In this document: positions 16,826-23,676 of the stretch, one piece after another
Layout: each line of letters opens with the position of its first letter
How positions within the stretch are numbered: the first letter of the stretch is position 1
Assembly: GCF_052113225.1 (NCBI RefSeq)
Contig: NZ_JBFRCT010000002.1
Coordinates: 1-64,000, forward strand
Source of the DNA: Pristimantibacillus sp052113225
GTDB taxonomy: Bacteria > Bacillota > Bacilli > Paenibacillales > Paenibacillaceae
Length of the DNA stretch: 64,000 bases
Direction: 5' to 3'
The notes under the pieces: generated by a model
Seen by the model: the letters and a program-made list of their open reading frames with translations, nothing else
Database searches by the model: none
Told to the model about the DNA's origin: nothing
Position numbers and translations under genes: made by a program

Positions 16826-17782
16826 ATGAGGGCAGACCGACTGCTTAGTATCATGATTTTGCTTCAGAATCATGAGATGATGACAACAAAAGAGCTTGCC
16901 AGAAAACTCGAGGTATCGGAGCGAACGATTTTACGGGATATGGATGCGCTAAGTATTTCCGGTGTACCTGTTGCAGCTGACCGTGGGAAAACAGGGGGAT
17001 GGAGGCTGATGGATCACTTCAAGAGTTATTTGAGTGGTCTAAAGCTGGAGGACACAAAGGCGTTATTCCTGCTTCCTTCGGAACAAATGATGAAGGATTT
17101 GGGTGTTAACACAGGGTTGGATATCCGGCAGAAATTACTGGCTTCCTTACCTGATTCCAGCAAGAGCGAAGCACGGCATTACATGGACAAAGTTTATATG
17201 GATACGGGAACATGGAAGCCCTCCGAAGATAAGAATAAAGCCTTGCTCACCATTCAAAAAGCATTGTGGGAGGATACCAAGCTTACCATCGATTATCAGA
17301 AAACCGATGGTACCCACTCACAAAGAGTTATCTGCCCTTTGGGTCTGGTGGCGAAGGGCAGCTCCTGGTACTTGATCGCCATGAATGACGAAGGAGACTA
17401 TCGAAATTTCAAGGTGTCCAGAATCATGAAGGCGGAAGTGACAGCAGAGGAATTTACCAGACCAGCACGGTTTGATTTGGCTGAGTATTGGAAGCAAAGC
17501 AAGCTGAATTTTGCAGAATCGCTCCCTACCTTGGAAGTGAAGGTTCTTGCACATTCCTCTATCATTGGCCGCTTAACTTTGACAGACAGATTTGTCGAGA
17601 AGATCGACGAGCATTTACCTGTCGAAGACGAAATGGTATCTCTTACTCTCAGCTTTAATACAGAGCAGGAAGCAGTGGAGTATGTGCTTGGTTATGGAGG
17701 GGCGATGAAGCTGGTCCAACCCGAATATTTGATTGAAAAAGTTGTACAGCAAGCGAAGGCAGTCATTGCCATGTATGAATAG
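16826..17782 (+). CDS. YafY-type HTH/WYL-domain transcriptional regulator
   Basis: The 318-aa product has an N-terminal HTH_11 domain (about 5-60, TKELARKLEVSERTILRDMD) and a WYL domain (about 140-230) with the signature SSWYLIA. A WCX-like C-terminal extension follows. WYL proteins sense ligands, often nucleic-acid-related or small metabolites, and act mostly as repressors. It starts 124 bp from the divergent SDR gene start and probably regulates it. GAAGGTGA precedes the ATG. A terminator follows directly. Confidence 0.88.
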   Translation: MRADRLLSIMILLQNHEMMTTKELARKLEVSERTILRDMDALSISGVPVAADRGKTGGWRLMDHFKSYLSGLKLEDTKALFLLPSEQMMKDLGVNTGLDIRQKLLASLPDSSKSEARHYMDKVYMDTGTWKPSEDKNKALLTIQKALWEDTKLTIDYQKTDGTHSQRVICPLGLVAKGSSWYLIAMNDEGDYRNFKVSRIMKAEVTAEEFTRPARFDLAEYWKQSKLNFAESLPTLEVKVLAHSSIIGRLTLTDRFVEKIDEHLPVEDEMVSLTLSFNTEQEAVEYVLGYGGAMKLVQPEYLIEKVVQQAKAVIAMYE

Positions 17783-17798
17783 AGAGTTATTCCACAAA

Positions 17799-17829
17799 AA
17801 ACGCAGCCTTTGTTGGCTGCGTTTCTTTG
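17799..17829. terminator. terminator after the WYL regulator
   Basis: ACGCAGCC pairs perfectly with GGCTGCGT across a TTTGTT loop. A6 precedes it and a T-rich stretch follows. Confidence 0.85.
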
Positions 17830-17842
17830 CATAATTTGAATC

Positions 17843-18010
17843 TTACTTCCGTATGAACTGCCACGTTTGTGCGGCGTTGTTATAATCCTGCCAGATTTGC
17901 ACGTTTGTTCCGTCAGCCGTGCTGCCGCCTGCAACATCAAGGGCTTTACCGCTAAGCGGATTGATCAGTTTGTACACCGCACTGGAGACGACAGCGGGGT
18001 TTAATCCGCG
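17843..18010 (-). pseudogene. C-terminal remnant of a RICIN-type (beta-trefoil) carbohydrate-binding protein
   Basis: Read on the minus strand, 55 codons end in a proper stop at 17843. They encode a typical RICIN/QxW repeat (YKLINPLSGKALDVAGG, then NVQIWQDYN and TWQF). Such domains sit at the C-terminus of secreted glycosidases, for example arabinan- or galactan-degrading enzymes. A stop codon and an abrupt loss of similarity occur at about 18011, where a different gene tail begins on the other strand. Only the last part of the lost gene remains, and it has no start codon. Confidence 0.7.
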
Positions 18011-18067
18011 CTAGACAAGCAGTTCCCGCAAATCGTGAAGGAGTTAGAAGAAGCGAAGAACGTGTAG
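18005..18067 (+). pseudogene. C-terminal remnant of an ABC transporter solute-binding protein
   Basis: Twenty codons ending in TAG at 18065 encode SALDKQFPQIVKELEEAKNV. This closely resembles the C-terminal helix of CUT1 sugar-binding lipoproteins. There is an in-frame stop at 18002 and no start. It abuts the RICIN remnant of the opposite strand, so the two tails mark a deletion junction. Confidence 0.55.
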
Positions 18068-18124
18068 CTTTTATAAAAAACGAATAAAAAAGGTTCTCTG
18101 ACCAAAATATAATGGGAGCTATAT

Positions 18125-19030
18125 TTGCAGGACAAGGGAGTGCTTGAGCTGTCTTTACTCATAGGATCTCATGTTTCGATGACAGGGAAGAAGATGCTTC
18201 TTCAAGCCAGTGAAGAGGCGGCATCATATGGTGCTTCAACTTTCCTGATCTACTCAGGTGCTCCGCACAATACACGGCGTAAGCCTATAGAGGCGCTTAA
18301 TATAGAAGCGGGACAGGCTCATATGAAAGAGCATGGTATATCAAATATTGTCGTTCATGCTCCCTTTATTATTAATTTGGGAAACACAAGATCTTTACAG
18401 GTTTTTGAGCATGGAATTACGTTTCTCCAATCCGAGATCGTAAGAACGGAAGCACTCGGATCCACACAAATCGTTCTACACCCTGGTTCTCATGTGGGGG
18501 CAGGTGTGGAAGCAGGCATCGCCCGGATAGCAGATGGATTAAACGAAGTGTTAACGGATAAAAGGGATGTTCAGGTATCTCTGGAGACGATGGCTGGTAA
18601 GGGAAGTGAATGCGGAACTTCCTTTCAGGAGCTTGCCGCGATTATAGACCGGGTTACTCATAATGAGCGTTTATCAATCTGTCTGGATACCTGCCATATT
18701 CATGATGCAGGCTATAATGTGAAGGATGATTTCGATGGAGTGCTTGATGAATTCGATCGAATGATTGGCCTCGACCGGTTGAAGGCCATTCATGTGAATG
18801 ACTCAAAAAACATCCAAGGTTCCCGCAAAGACCGGCATGAGAATATCGGTTATGGGTATATTGGACTTGATGCTCTTCGATATGTGGTTCACCATCCGCA
18901 GCTAACGGCCATTCCAAAGCATCTTGAAACCCCATCAATTGGACCAAAAAAATATGTTAATCCGCCCTATAAGCATGAGATCGCTCTATTACGAGGAGAG
19001 ACGGATAAATTGATTCAAAAATTGGACTAA
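18125..19030 (+). CDS. nfo: deoxyribonuclease IV (endonuclease IV, AP endonuclease)
   Basis: Nfo cleaves DNA 5' to abasic sites in base-excision repair. This zinc-dependent TIM-barrel enzyme shows the family motifs GSHVSM, VVHAPF, LHPGSHVGAG, SLETMAGKG, CLDTCHIHDAGY, HVNDSK, RHENIGYGYIG and HLETPS, which carry the His/Glu/Asp metal ligands. About 300 residues is normal. The start is uncertain. TTG 18125 follows GGGAG by 6 nt, but the conserved part begins only at residue 11, and no ATG lies nearby. A TATAAT at 18108-18113 could be its -10 box. It is unrelated in function to its neighbours. Confidence 0.92.
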   Translation: MQDKGVLELSLLIGSHVSMTGKKMLLQASEEAASYGASTFLIYSGAPHNTRRKPIEALNIEAGQAHMKEHGISNIVVHAPFIINLGNTRSLQVFEHGITFLQSEIVRTEALGSTQIVLHPGSHVGAGVEAGIARIADGLNEVLTDKRDVQVSLETMAGKGSECGTSFQELAAIIDRVTHNERLSICLDTCHIHDAGYNVKDDFDGVLDEFDRMIGLDRLKAIHVNDSKNIQGSRKDRHENIGYGYIGLDALRYVVHHPQLTAIPKHLETPSIGPKKYVNPPYKHEIALLRGETDKLIQKLD

Positions 19031-19040
19031 ATGGACTATG

Positions 19041-19068
19041 TTGACATTTGGGAATTCCATGCTATATT
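19041..19068 (+). promoter_or_regulatory. sigma-A promoter of the sulfonate-type operon leader
   Basis: TTGACA (19041-19046), a 16-bp spacer and TATATT (19063-19068) form a good promoter. It lies just after nfo and upstream of the structured leader. Transcription would begin near 19075. Confidence 0.75.
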
Positions 19069-19074
19069 AATCAC

Positions 19075-19172
19075 ATGAATTTACTTGGTATTAAACATCA
19101 TACCGCTGACCGGGGTAACTGGAAGCGCAGAAGGCCAACATTTGTTGAGGCCATCTGCGCTTTTTTGTTTTC
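19075..19172 (+). ncRNA. structured leader RNA with terminator, candidate riboswitch of unknown class
   Basis: The roughly 95-nt leader can form a first helix, GGTAT (19087-19091) with ATACC (19100-19104). A second is CGCT (19104-19107) with AGCG (19124-19127), enclosing CCGG/CTGG around a GGTAA loop. The leader then reads into a strong terminator whose left arm starts at 19125. The second helix and the terminator share 19125-19127, and helices one and two share 19104, so they exclude each other as in attenuation. No SAM-I, T-box, TPP, cobalamin, purine or other motif known to me is present. It precedes the sulfonate-type ABC operon by about 30 nt. Confidence 0.6.
19125..19170 (+). terminator. 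leader terminator upstream of the ABC operon
   Basis: GCGCAGA-AGGCC-AACA (19125-19140) pairs with TGTTGAGGCCATCTGCGC (19143-19160), with a small bulge and one mismatch, followed by T6. It ends before the first gene, so it must be regulated or leaky for the operon to be expressed. Confidence 0.82.
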
Positions 19173-19202
19173 TGATGGGCCAATAGAGAAAGGGTGAGAG
19201 AA

Positions 19203-20012
19203 ATGCCTGCGAGTGAAAAAATCAGGTTTGAGAGTGTAGCGAAAAGCTTCATCGTGCGCGATCCGAAACAAAAAGGGGCGACACAGCAATTTACAGCAGT
19301 AAAAGATTTAAGCTTTACCGTTAAGGAAGGTGAGTTCATCACATTAGTTGGTCCAAGCGGCTGCGGCAAATCGACCCTGCTTGACTTGATCAGTGGTTTA
19401 GCCCGTCCAACGAGTGGACGTATTTACATGGACGGTAGAGAAATTACCGGTCCAGGTCTTGATCGAGGGATTGTTTTTCAGCAATATGCTTTATTCCCTT
19501 GGAAGACGGCACGTGGCAATATTGAGTTTGGATTAGAAGCAAAGGGAGTCCCTAAGCATGAGCGTAAGGAATTAGCTGAGCATTTTCTTGCATTAGTTGG
19601 GCTGAGTGCGTTTGCCAACCGATATCCACATGAGTTGTCTGGCGGAATGAAGCAGCGTGTAGCTATTGCTCGCAGTCTTGCTTTTAACCCGGATGTACTA
19701 TTAATGGATGAACCTTTTGCTGCGCTGGATGCACAGACTCGTGAAACCTTGCAAAGTGAACTATTACGAATTTGGCAGAAAACGAAGAAAACGATTATTT
19801 TCATCACCCATGGAATCGATGAGGCAGTGTACTTGGGTGAACGCGTCGTGGTACTGACTCCGGGGCCAGGTACAGTGAAGAAGATTGTAGACATTCCGTT
19901 GAAGCACCGGCTGGATGATGCGGATATCCGCTCACATCCGGAATTTGTGAAGGCGCGACATGAAGTATGGAGCTTGCTTCACGAACTGGAGTATCAAGGC
20001 GCTTATATCTAA
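19203..20012 (+). CDS. ssuB: ABC transporter ATP-binding protein, sulfonate/taurine/nitrate type
   Basis: This is the ATPase of a SsuABC/TauABC-type importer. It has Walker A GPSGCGKST near 57-65, the Q-loop segment VFQQYALFPWKTA, the signature LSGGMKQRVAIARS and Walker B VLLMDEPFAALD. The start is taken as ATG 19203 (MPASEKIRFESV), about 9 nt after GAAAGG, rather than GTG 19194. It is the first gene of a four-gene operon with a permease, a binding lipoprotein and a flavin-dependent monooxygenase. The likely cargo is an organosulfur compound, although the same family also carries nitrate, taurine and pyrimidine precursors. Confidence 0.88.
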   Translation: MPASEKIRFESVAKSFIVRDPKQKGATQQFTAVKDLSFTVKEGEFITLVGPSGCGKSTLLDLISGLARPTSGRIYMDGREITGPGLDRGIVFQQYALFPWKTARGNIEFGLEAKGVPKHERKELAEHFLALVGLSAFANRYPHELSGGMKQRVAIARSLAFNPDVLLMDEPFAALDAQTRETLQSELLRIWQKTKKTIIFITHGIDEAVYLGERVVVLTPGPGTVKKIVDIPLKHRLDDADIRSHPEFVKARHEVWSLLHELEYQGAYI

Positions 20013-20037
20013 TTGATTAAGGAGAGGAGATCGTTGA

Positions 20038-20862
20038 ATGGAGAACATTAAAGCAGTTCCTGCTACTTTGCAAAGTAGAAGTATTCGAATTGGCTGGTCC
20101 TTTAACTTTCGAAAGCTGCTCAAACAGTCCATTGTACTTGTCTTATTAGCCTTGCTATGGGAGATTGCGCCAAGCACCGGCATCGTTGATCCAGCTTTCT
20201 TTCCCCCGTTTTCTGATGTTATTCGGGCGTTGTGGGATTTGATTTTATCCGGGGAATTATTTCATCACTTTGCAGCGAGTATGATTCGTTCCTTAAGTGG
20301 CTTTTCCTTAGCTCTTCTTATTGCGATCCCACTAGGTCTCGCTATTGGCTGGTATCCTCTCGCAAGAGAACTGCTGAACCCAGTGCTTGAATTGTTCCGC
20401 AATACTGCGGCCTTAGCCTTGCTGCCTGTGTTCATGTTAGTACTGGGAATCGGAGAGACGTCCAAGATTGCTATTGTCCTCTTCGCCTGCACATGGCCAA
20501 TCCTACTGAATACCATCGCAGCTGTAGGGAATGTTGATCCTTTGTTGATCAAATCGGCCAGGTCTATGAACATTTCATCGTTTAAGCTGTTTCTCAAGGT
20601 TATTCTGCCAGCATCGGTACCGACTATCTTTACCGGAATTCGGATGGCGGGAACTGGAGCGATTCTTGTCTTGATTGCCGCTGAGATGGTAGGCGCGAAG
20701 GAAGGTCTAGGTTACCTGATTACTTATTCTCAATATAACTTCCAGATCCCTGAAATGTTTGCTGGCATCCTTACGATCGCCTTACTTGGATTATTAATCA
20801 ATCAAGGGTTAAGTTTTATAGAGCGTAAATTTTCCAGATGGAAGCAGCAGGTGAACGGATAA
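20038..20862 (+). CDS. ssuC: ABC transporter permease, sulfonate/taurine type
   Basis: The 274-aa inner-membrane subunit has about six helices and the BPD_transp_1 domain, with the EAA-like coupling segment (ARSMNISSFKLFLKVILPAS) near 175-195. It follows the ATPase gene by 25 nt, with a strong AAGGAGAGGAG ribosome site. Together with the ATPase and binding protein it forms one importer. Confidence 0.9.
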   Translation: MENIKAVPATLQSRSIRIGWSFNFRKLLKQSIVLVLLALLWEIAPSTGIVDPAFFPPFSDVIRALWDLILSGELFHHFAASMIRSLSGFSLALLIAIPLGLAIGWYPLARELLNPVLELFRNTAALALLPVFMLVLGIGETSKIAIVLFACTWPILLNTIAAVGNVDPLLIKSARSMNISSFKLFLKVILPASVPTIFTGIRMAGTGAILVLIAAEMVGAKEGLGYLITYSQYNFQIPEMFAGILTIALLGLLINQGLSFIERKFSRWKQQVNG

Positions 20863-20953
20863 TCGAGCCATTGTCTATTCCTGTTAATCCGGACAAAAAG
20901 CAGAAGCAGCAGACTCATCAATAATAGGAAGATTTATATAAGGGGGTTGTCTT

Positions 20954-21973
20954 ATGAAGAGACGTTATAAATACGTACATGTACTGTTGGTTACTTTGGG
21001 GCTTATTAGTGTGATACTTGCAGGCTGCTCTTCCAACAAGGCAAAGTCGGGTGAAGAAGACAAGGTACTCCAGTACAATGGTGCACCTGGAAGTGTATCG
21101 TTCCCGGAATTGGCGAAGGATTTGGGATATCTCGGGGACTTAAAGCTGGAATCGATCGGAAGCAGCACCGGCGGTCCAGAAAGTATTCAATTAACAGCGA
21201 CTAAACAAATTGATTTTGGATCGGCGTTTAACGGAGCAATTATTAAATCCATTTCGCAAAACGTCAAAATCAAATCGGTTATTGGCTCATATGGCAGCGA
21301 TAAGAACACGTATATCGGCGCCTATGTGCTTGAAGGAAGCACGATCAAATCACCCAAGGATTTTATCGGCAAAAAAGTAGGCGTAAACACGCTTGGCGCA
21401 CATCTGGAATTTGTGACGAAGGACTATTTGCGCAAAGGCGGCTTAACGGAGAAGGAAATCGAACAAGTGACACTGGTAACGATCCCATCTGCCAATGCGG
21501 AACAAATTCTTCGCAGTAAGCAGATCGATGTTGTTTTATTAAGCGGCATTGCAAGAGACCGAGCTCTCGATAAGGGCGGTATCGTCGAACTCTTTAAGGA
21601 CATTGATGTCTTCAACTCCGAGTTTACGGCTGGTGATTACTTCTTCAGGGAGGAGTACATCAAGAACAATCCTGACACTGTCAAGCAATTTGTTGATGGT
21701 GTGGCCAAGGCCATTGAGTGGGCTCGTACGACCCCGCGTGAAGAAGTCATCAAGCGATTTGAGACCATTATTAAGAATCGAGACGCCAACGAACCAACTG
21801 ATAATCTGAAATATTGGAAAAGTACAGGGATCGCTCAAGCTGGTGGTGTCATTACTCCTGATGAATATCAGGTTTGGATTGACTGGCTGGTCGCTAATGG
21901 CGATCTGAAGAAAGGGCAAGTGAAAGCAGAGGACTTCTACACAAACGAATTTAATTCTTATGCCAAAAAATAA
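20954..21973 (+). CDS. ssuA: ABC transporter substrate-binding lipoprotein, sulfonate type
   Basis: The 339-aa lipoprotein has a signal peptide with lipobox LAGC near 23-26, so it is anchored outside the membrane. The mature part is an NMT1/SsuA-type periplasmic-binding fold (LQYNGAPGSVSFPELAKDLG, then STGGPESIQLTATKQIDFG). This fold binds sulfonates, nitrate or thiamine precursors in different members. AGGGGG precedes the start. It is third in the operon; placing the binding protein after the permease is a common Gram-positive order. Confidence 0.88.
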   Translation: MKRRYKYVHVLLVTLGLISVILAGCSSNKAKSGEEDKVLQYNGAPGSVSFPELAKDLGYLGDLKLESIGSSTGGPESIQLTATKQIDFGSAFNGAIIKSISQNVKIKSVIGSYGSDKNTYIGAYVLEGSTIKSPKDFIGKKVGVNTLGAHLEFVTKDYLRKGGLTEKEIEQVTLVTIPSANAEQILRSKQIDVVLLSGIARDRALDKGGIVELFKDIDVFNSEFTAGDYFFREEYIKNNPDTVKQFVDGVAKAIEWARTTPREEVIKRFETIIKNRDANEPTDNLKYWKSTGIAQAGGVITPDEYQVWIDWLVANGDLKKGQVKAEDFYTNEFNSYAKK

Positions 21974-22006
21974 TCCAATATAAAAAGAAGATATGGAGTG
22001 GTGAAG

Positions 22007-23344
22007 ATGACGTTGAGACAAATGAAACTTGGAGCTTTTGTTATGCTGCCTGGCCATCATGTGGCAAGCTGGAGGCATACTGCCTCAGGTGCAGACCGTA
22101 CCTTTGATCTAGCTTATTTAGCGGAGATCGCCAAGACGGCGGAACGTGCCAAGTTTGATACGATTTTTTTTGCAGACGGATTTGGTTCAAATCTTAATCA
22201 GCATTCGAGTTCTGCACTCAAGCTGGATCCGGTTGTTATCATCTCTGCACTTGCGGCTGTGACGGAAAAAATCGGGTTAGTCGCTACTTTGACGACGACC
22301 TATAACGAACCCTTCCATGTCGCACGTAAATTTGGTTCCATTAATCATCTCTCGAACGGCCGTGCAGCCTGGAATGTGGTGACTTCCGCGAATGATAAAG
22401 AGTCCGTTTTATTTGGCAAAGAGAAGCATCTGGAGCATGCCAGCCGTTATGAACGTGCAGAAGAATTCGTTGAATTGGTACAAAAGCTATGGCAGTCTAT
22501 TGAACCGGATGCGCTTGTTATCGACAAGGAGAATGGACGTTTTCTCGATGTAGATAAGGTGCATCCTGTCACTCATGAAGGAAAATGGTTCAAAGTAACG
22601 GGCACACTGGATTCGCCATCAAATCCTCATGGCAATCCGGTTATCGTGCAGGCAGGATCCTCGGAAGCGGGGAAAGAGCTTGCTGCGAAGACGGCGGAGG
22701 TCATATTTACGGCTTGGCAGACATTGGAGGATGCTCAAGCCTTCTATCGGGATGTAAAAGGGCGTTTAGCTAAATATGGTCGTGATAAGGAGGAGTTAAA
22801 AATCATGCCAGGCGTCTTTATTACGGTTGCGAAGACGGAAGAGGAGGCGCTGGCGAAGCAGAAGGAGCTGAACAGCTACATACTGCCGGAGGTCGGCTTG
22901 GCTTATCTATCTGCTTTTACCAATACCGACTTGTCCGGATACGATGTGGATGGGCCGCTGCCTGAATTCGGGACAATTGAGGATAAGACGAATCCGCGCA
23001 TACGCTATAATATTATCCGCGAAATTGCAGAACGTGAGAATTTAACAACGATTCGCGCCGTATATGAACGGATTGCCGGCGCGCGTGGACACCGTGAAAT
23101 CGTCGGAACACCATCGCAGATTGCTGACCAACTGGAAGAGTGGTTCCTGAACGATGGCGCCGATGGCTTCAATATAATGTCGCCTTACTTCCCGGGTGGA
23201 TTCGAGGATATTATCGAGCTCGTCGTTCCCGAGCTGCAGCGGCGAGGCTTATTCCGCACGGAATACGAGAGCAGCACGCTTCGGGGGAATTTAGGTCTTC
23301 CTGTTCCTGTTAAGGGTCTCGAGGAGGCTGGAGCTAAAGTTTAA
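22007..23344 (+). CDS. LLM-class flavin-dependent monooxygenase (NtaA/SnaA/DszA family)
   Basis: This luciferase-like TIM-barrel enzyme uses FMNH2 supplied by a separate reductase. The 446-aa length and the motifs GAFVMLPGHHVASWRH, DTIFFADGFG, TTTYNEPFHVARKFGSINHL and RAAWNVVTS place it in the nitrilotriacetate/dibenzothiophene-sulfone monooxygenase branch. Lying 33 nt after the ssuA-like gene, it probably oxidises the imported organosulfur compound and releases sulfite. ATG 22007 is preferred to GTG 21998, because GGAG is 8 nt before the ATG and overlaps the GTG. No flavin reductase gene is nearby. Confidence 0.88.
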   Translation: MTLRQMKLGAFVMLPGHHVASWRHTASGADRTFDLAYLAEIAKTAERAKFDTIFFADGFGSNLNQHSSSALKLDPVVIISALAAVTEKIGLVATLTTTYNEPFHVARKFGSINHLSNGRAAWNVVTSANDKESVLFGKEKHLEHASRYERAEEFVELVQKLWQSIEPDALVIDKENGRFLDVDKVHPVTHEGKWFKVTGTLDSPSNPHGNPVIVQAGSSEAGKELAAKTAEVIFTAWQTLEDAQAFYRDVKGRLAKYGRDKEELKIMPGVFITVAKTEEEALAKQKELNSYILPEVGLAYLSAFTNTDLSGYDVDGPLPEFGTIEDKTNPRIRYNIIREIAERENLTTIRAVYERIAGARGHREIVGTPSQIADQLEEWFLNDGADGFNIMSPYFPGGFEDIIELVVPELQRRGLFRTEYESSTLRGNLGLPVPVKGLEEAGAKV

Positions 23345-23410
23345 CGAATGACCATCCATGATCCGATACAACAGAGGAAGGCTATTATTTTCTGATGTGG
23401 GAGGAAGATC

Positions 23411-23587
23411 ATGGACATTCCGGCTTTATCTGTTGCCATGTCGCAGAGCAAGCTTAAGACTGATGTTGGTATCAGCGTGCTTAAGATGGCACAGGATCAC
23501 TCAGCACAGCAGTCACAGCAGCTGGTGCAAATGATGGCACAAAGCGTGCAGCCCCACCTGGGCGGCAGTATCGATTTAAAAGGATAA
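23411..23587 (+). CDS. YjfB family small protein (putative motility protein)
   Basis: This 58-aa ORF has a strong ribosome site (GGGAGGAAG 5 nt before the ATG) and is followed by a terminator 13 nt later. The sequence (MDIPALSVAMSQSKLKTDVG, then SVLKMAQDHSAQQSQQLVQM) matches the YjfB family of short Firmicutes proteins, named putative motility proteins and often under SigD control. It begins 66 nt after the monooxygenase and is probably an unrelated unit. Its biochemical role is unknown. Confidence 0.82.
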   Translation: MDIPALSVAMSQSKLKTDVGISVLKMAQDHSAQQSQQLVQMMAQSVQPHLGGSIDLKG

Positions 23588-23599
23588 CTAATGAAGAAG

Positions 23600-23644
23600 A
23601 AAGGCAGCCTATGCGTCGATGAGACGTAAGAGGCTGCCTTTTTA
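23600..23644. terminator. bidirectional terminator between YjfB-like gene and katG
   Basis: AAAGGCAGCCT pairs perfectly with AGGCTGCCTTT, with A-rich and T-rich flanks. It serves both convergent genes. Confidence 0.9.
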
Positions 23645-23676
23645 TGTGGCACTAGCTTTTTATTTAGAAAATAGGA

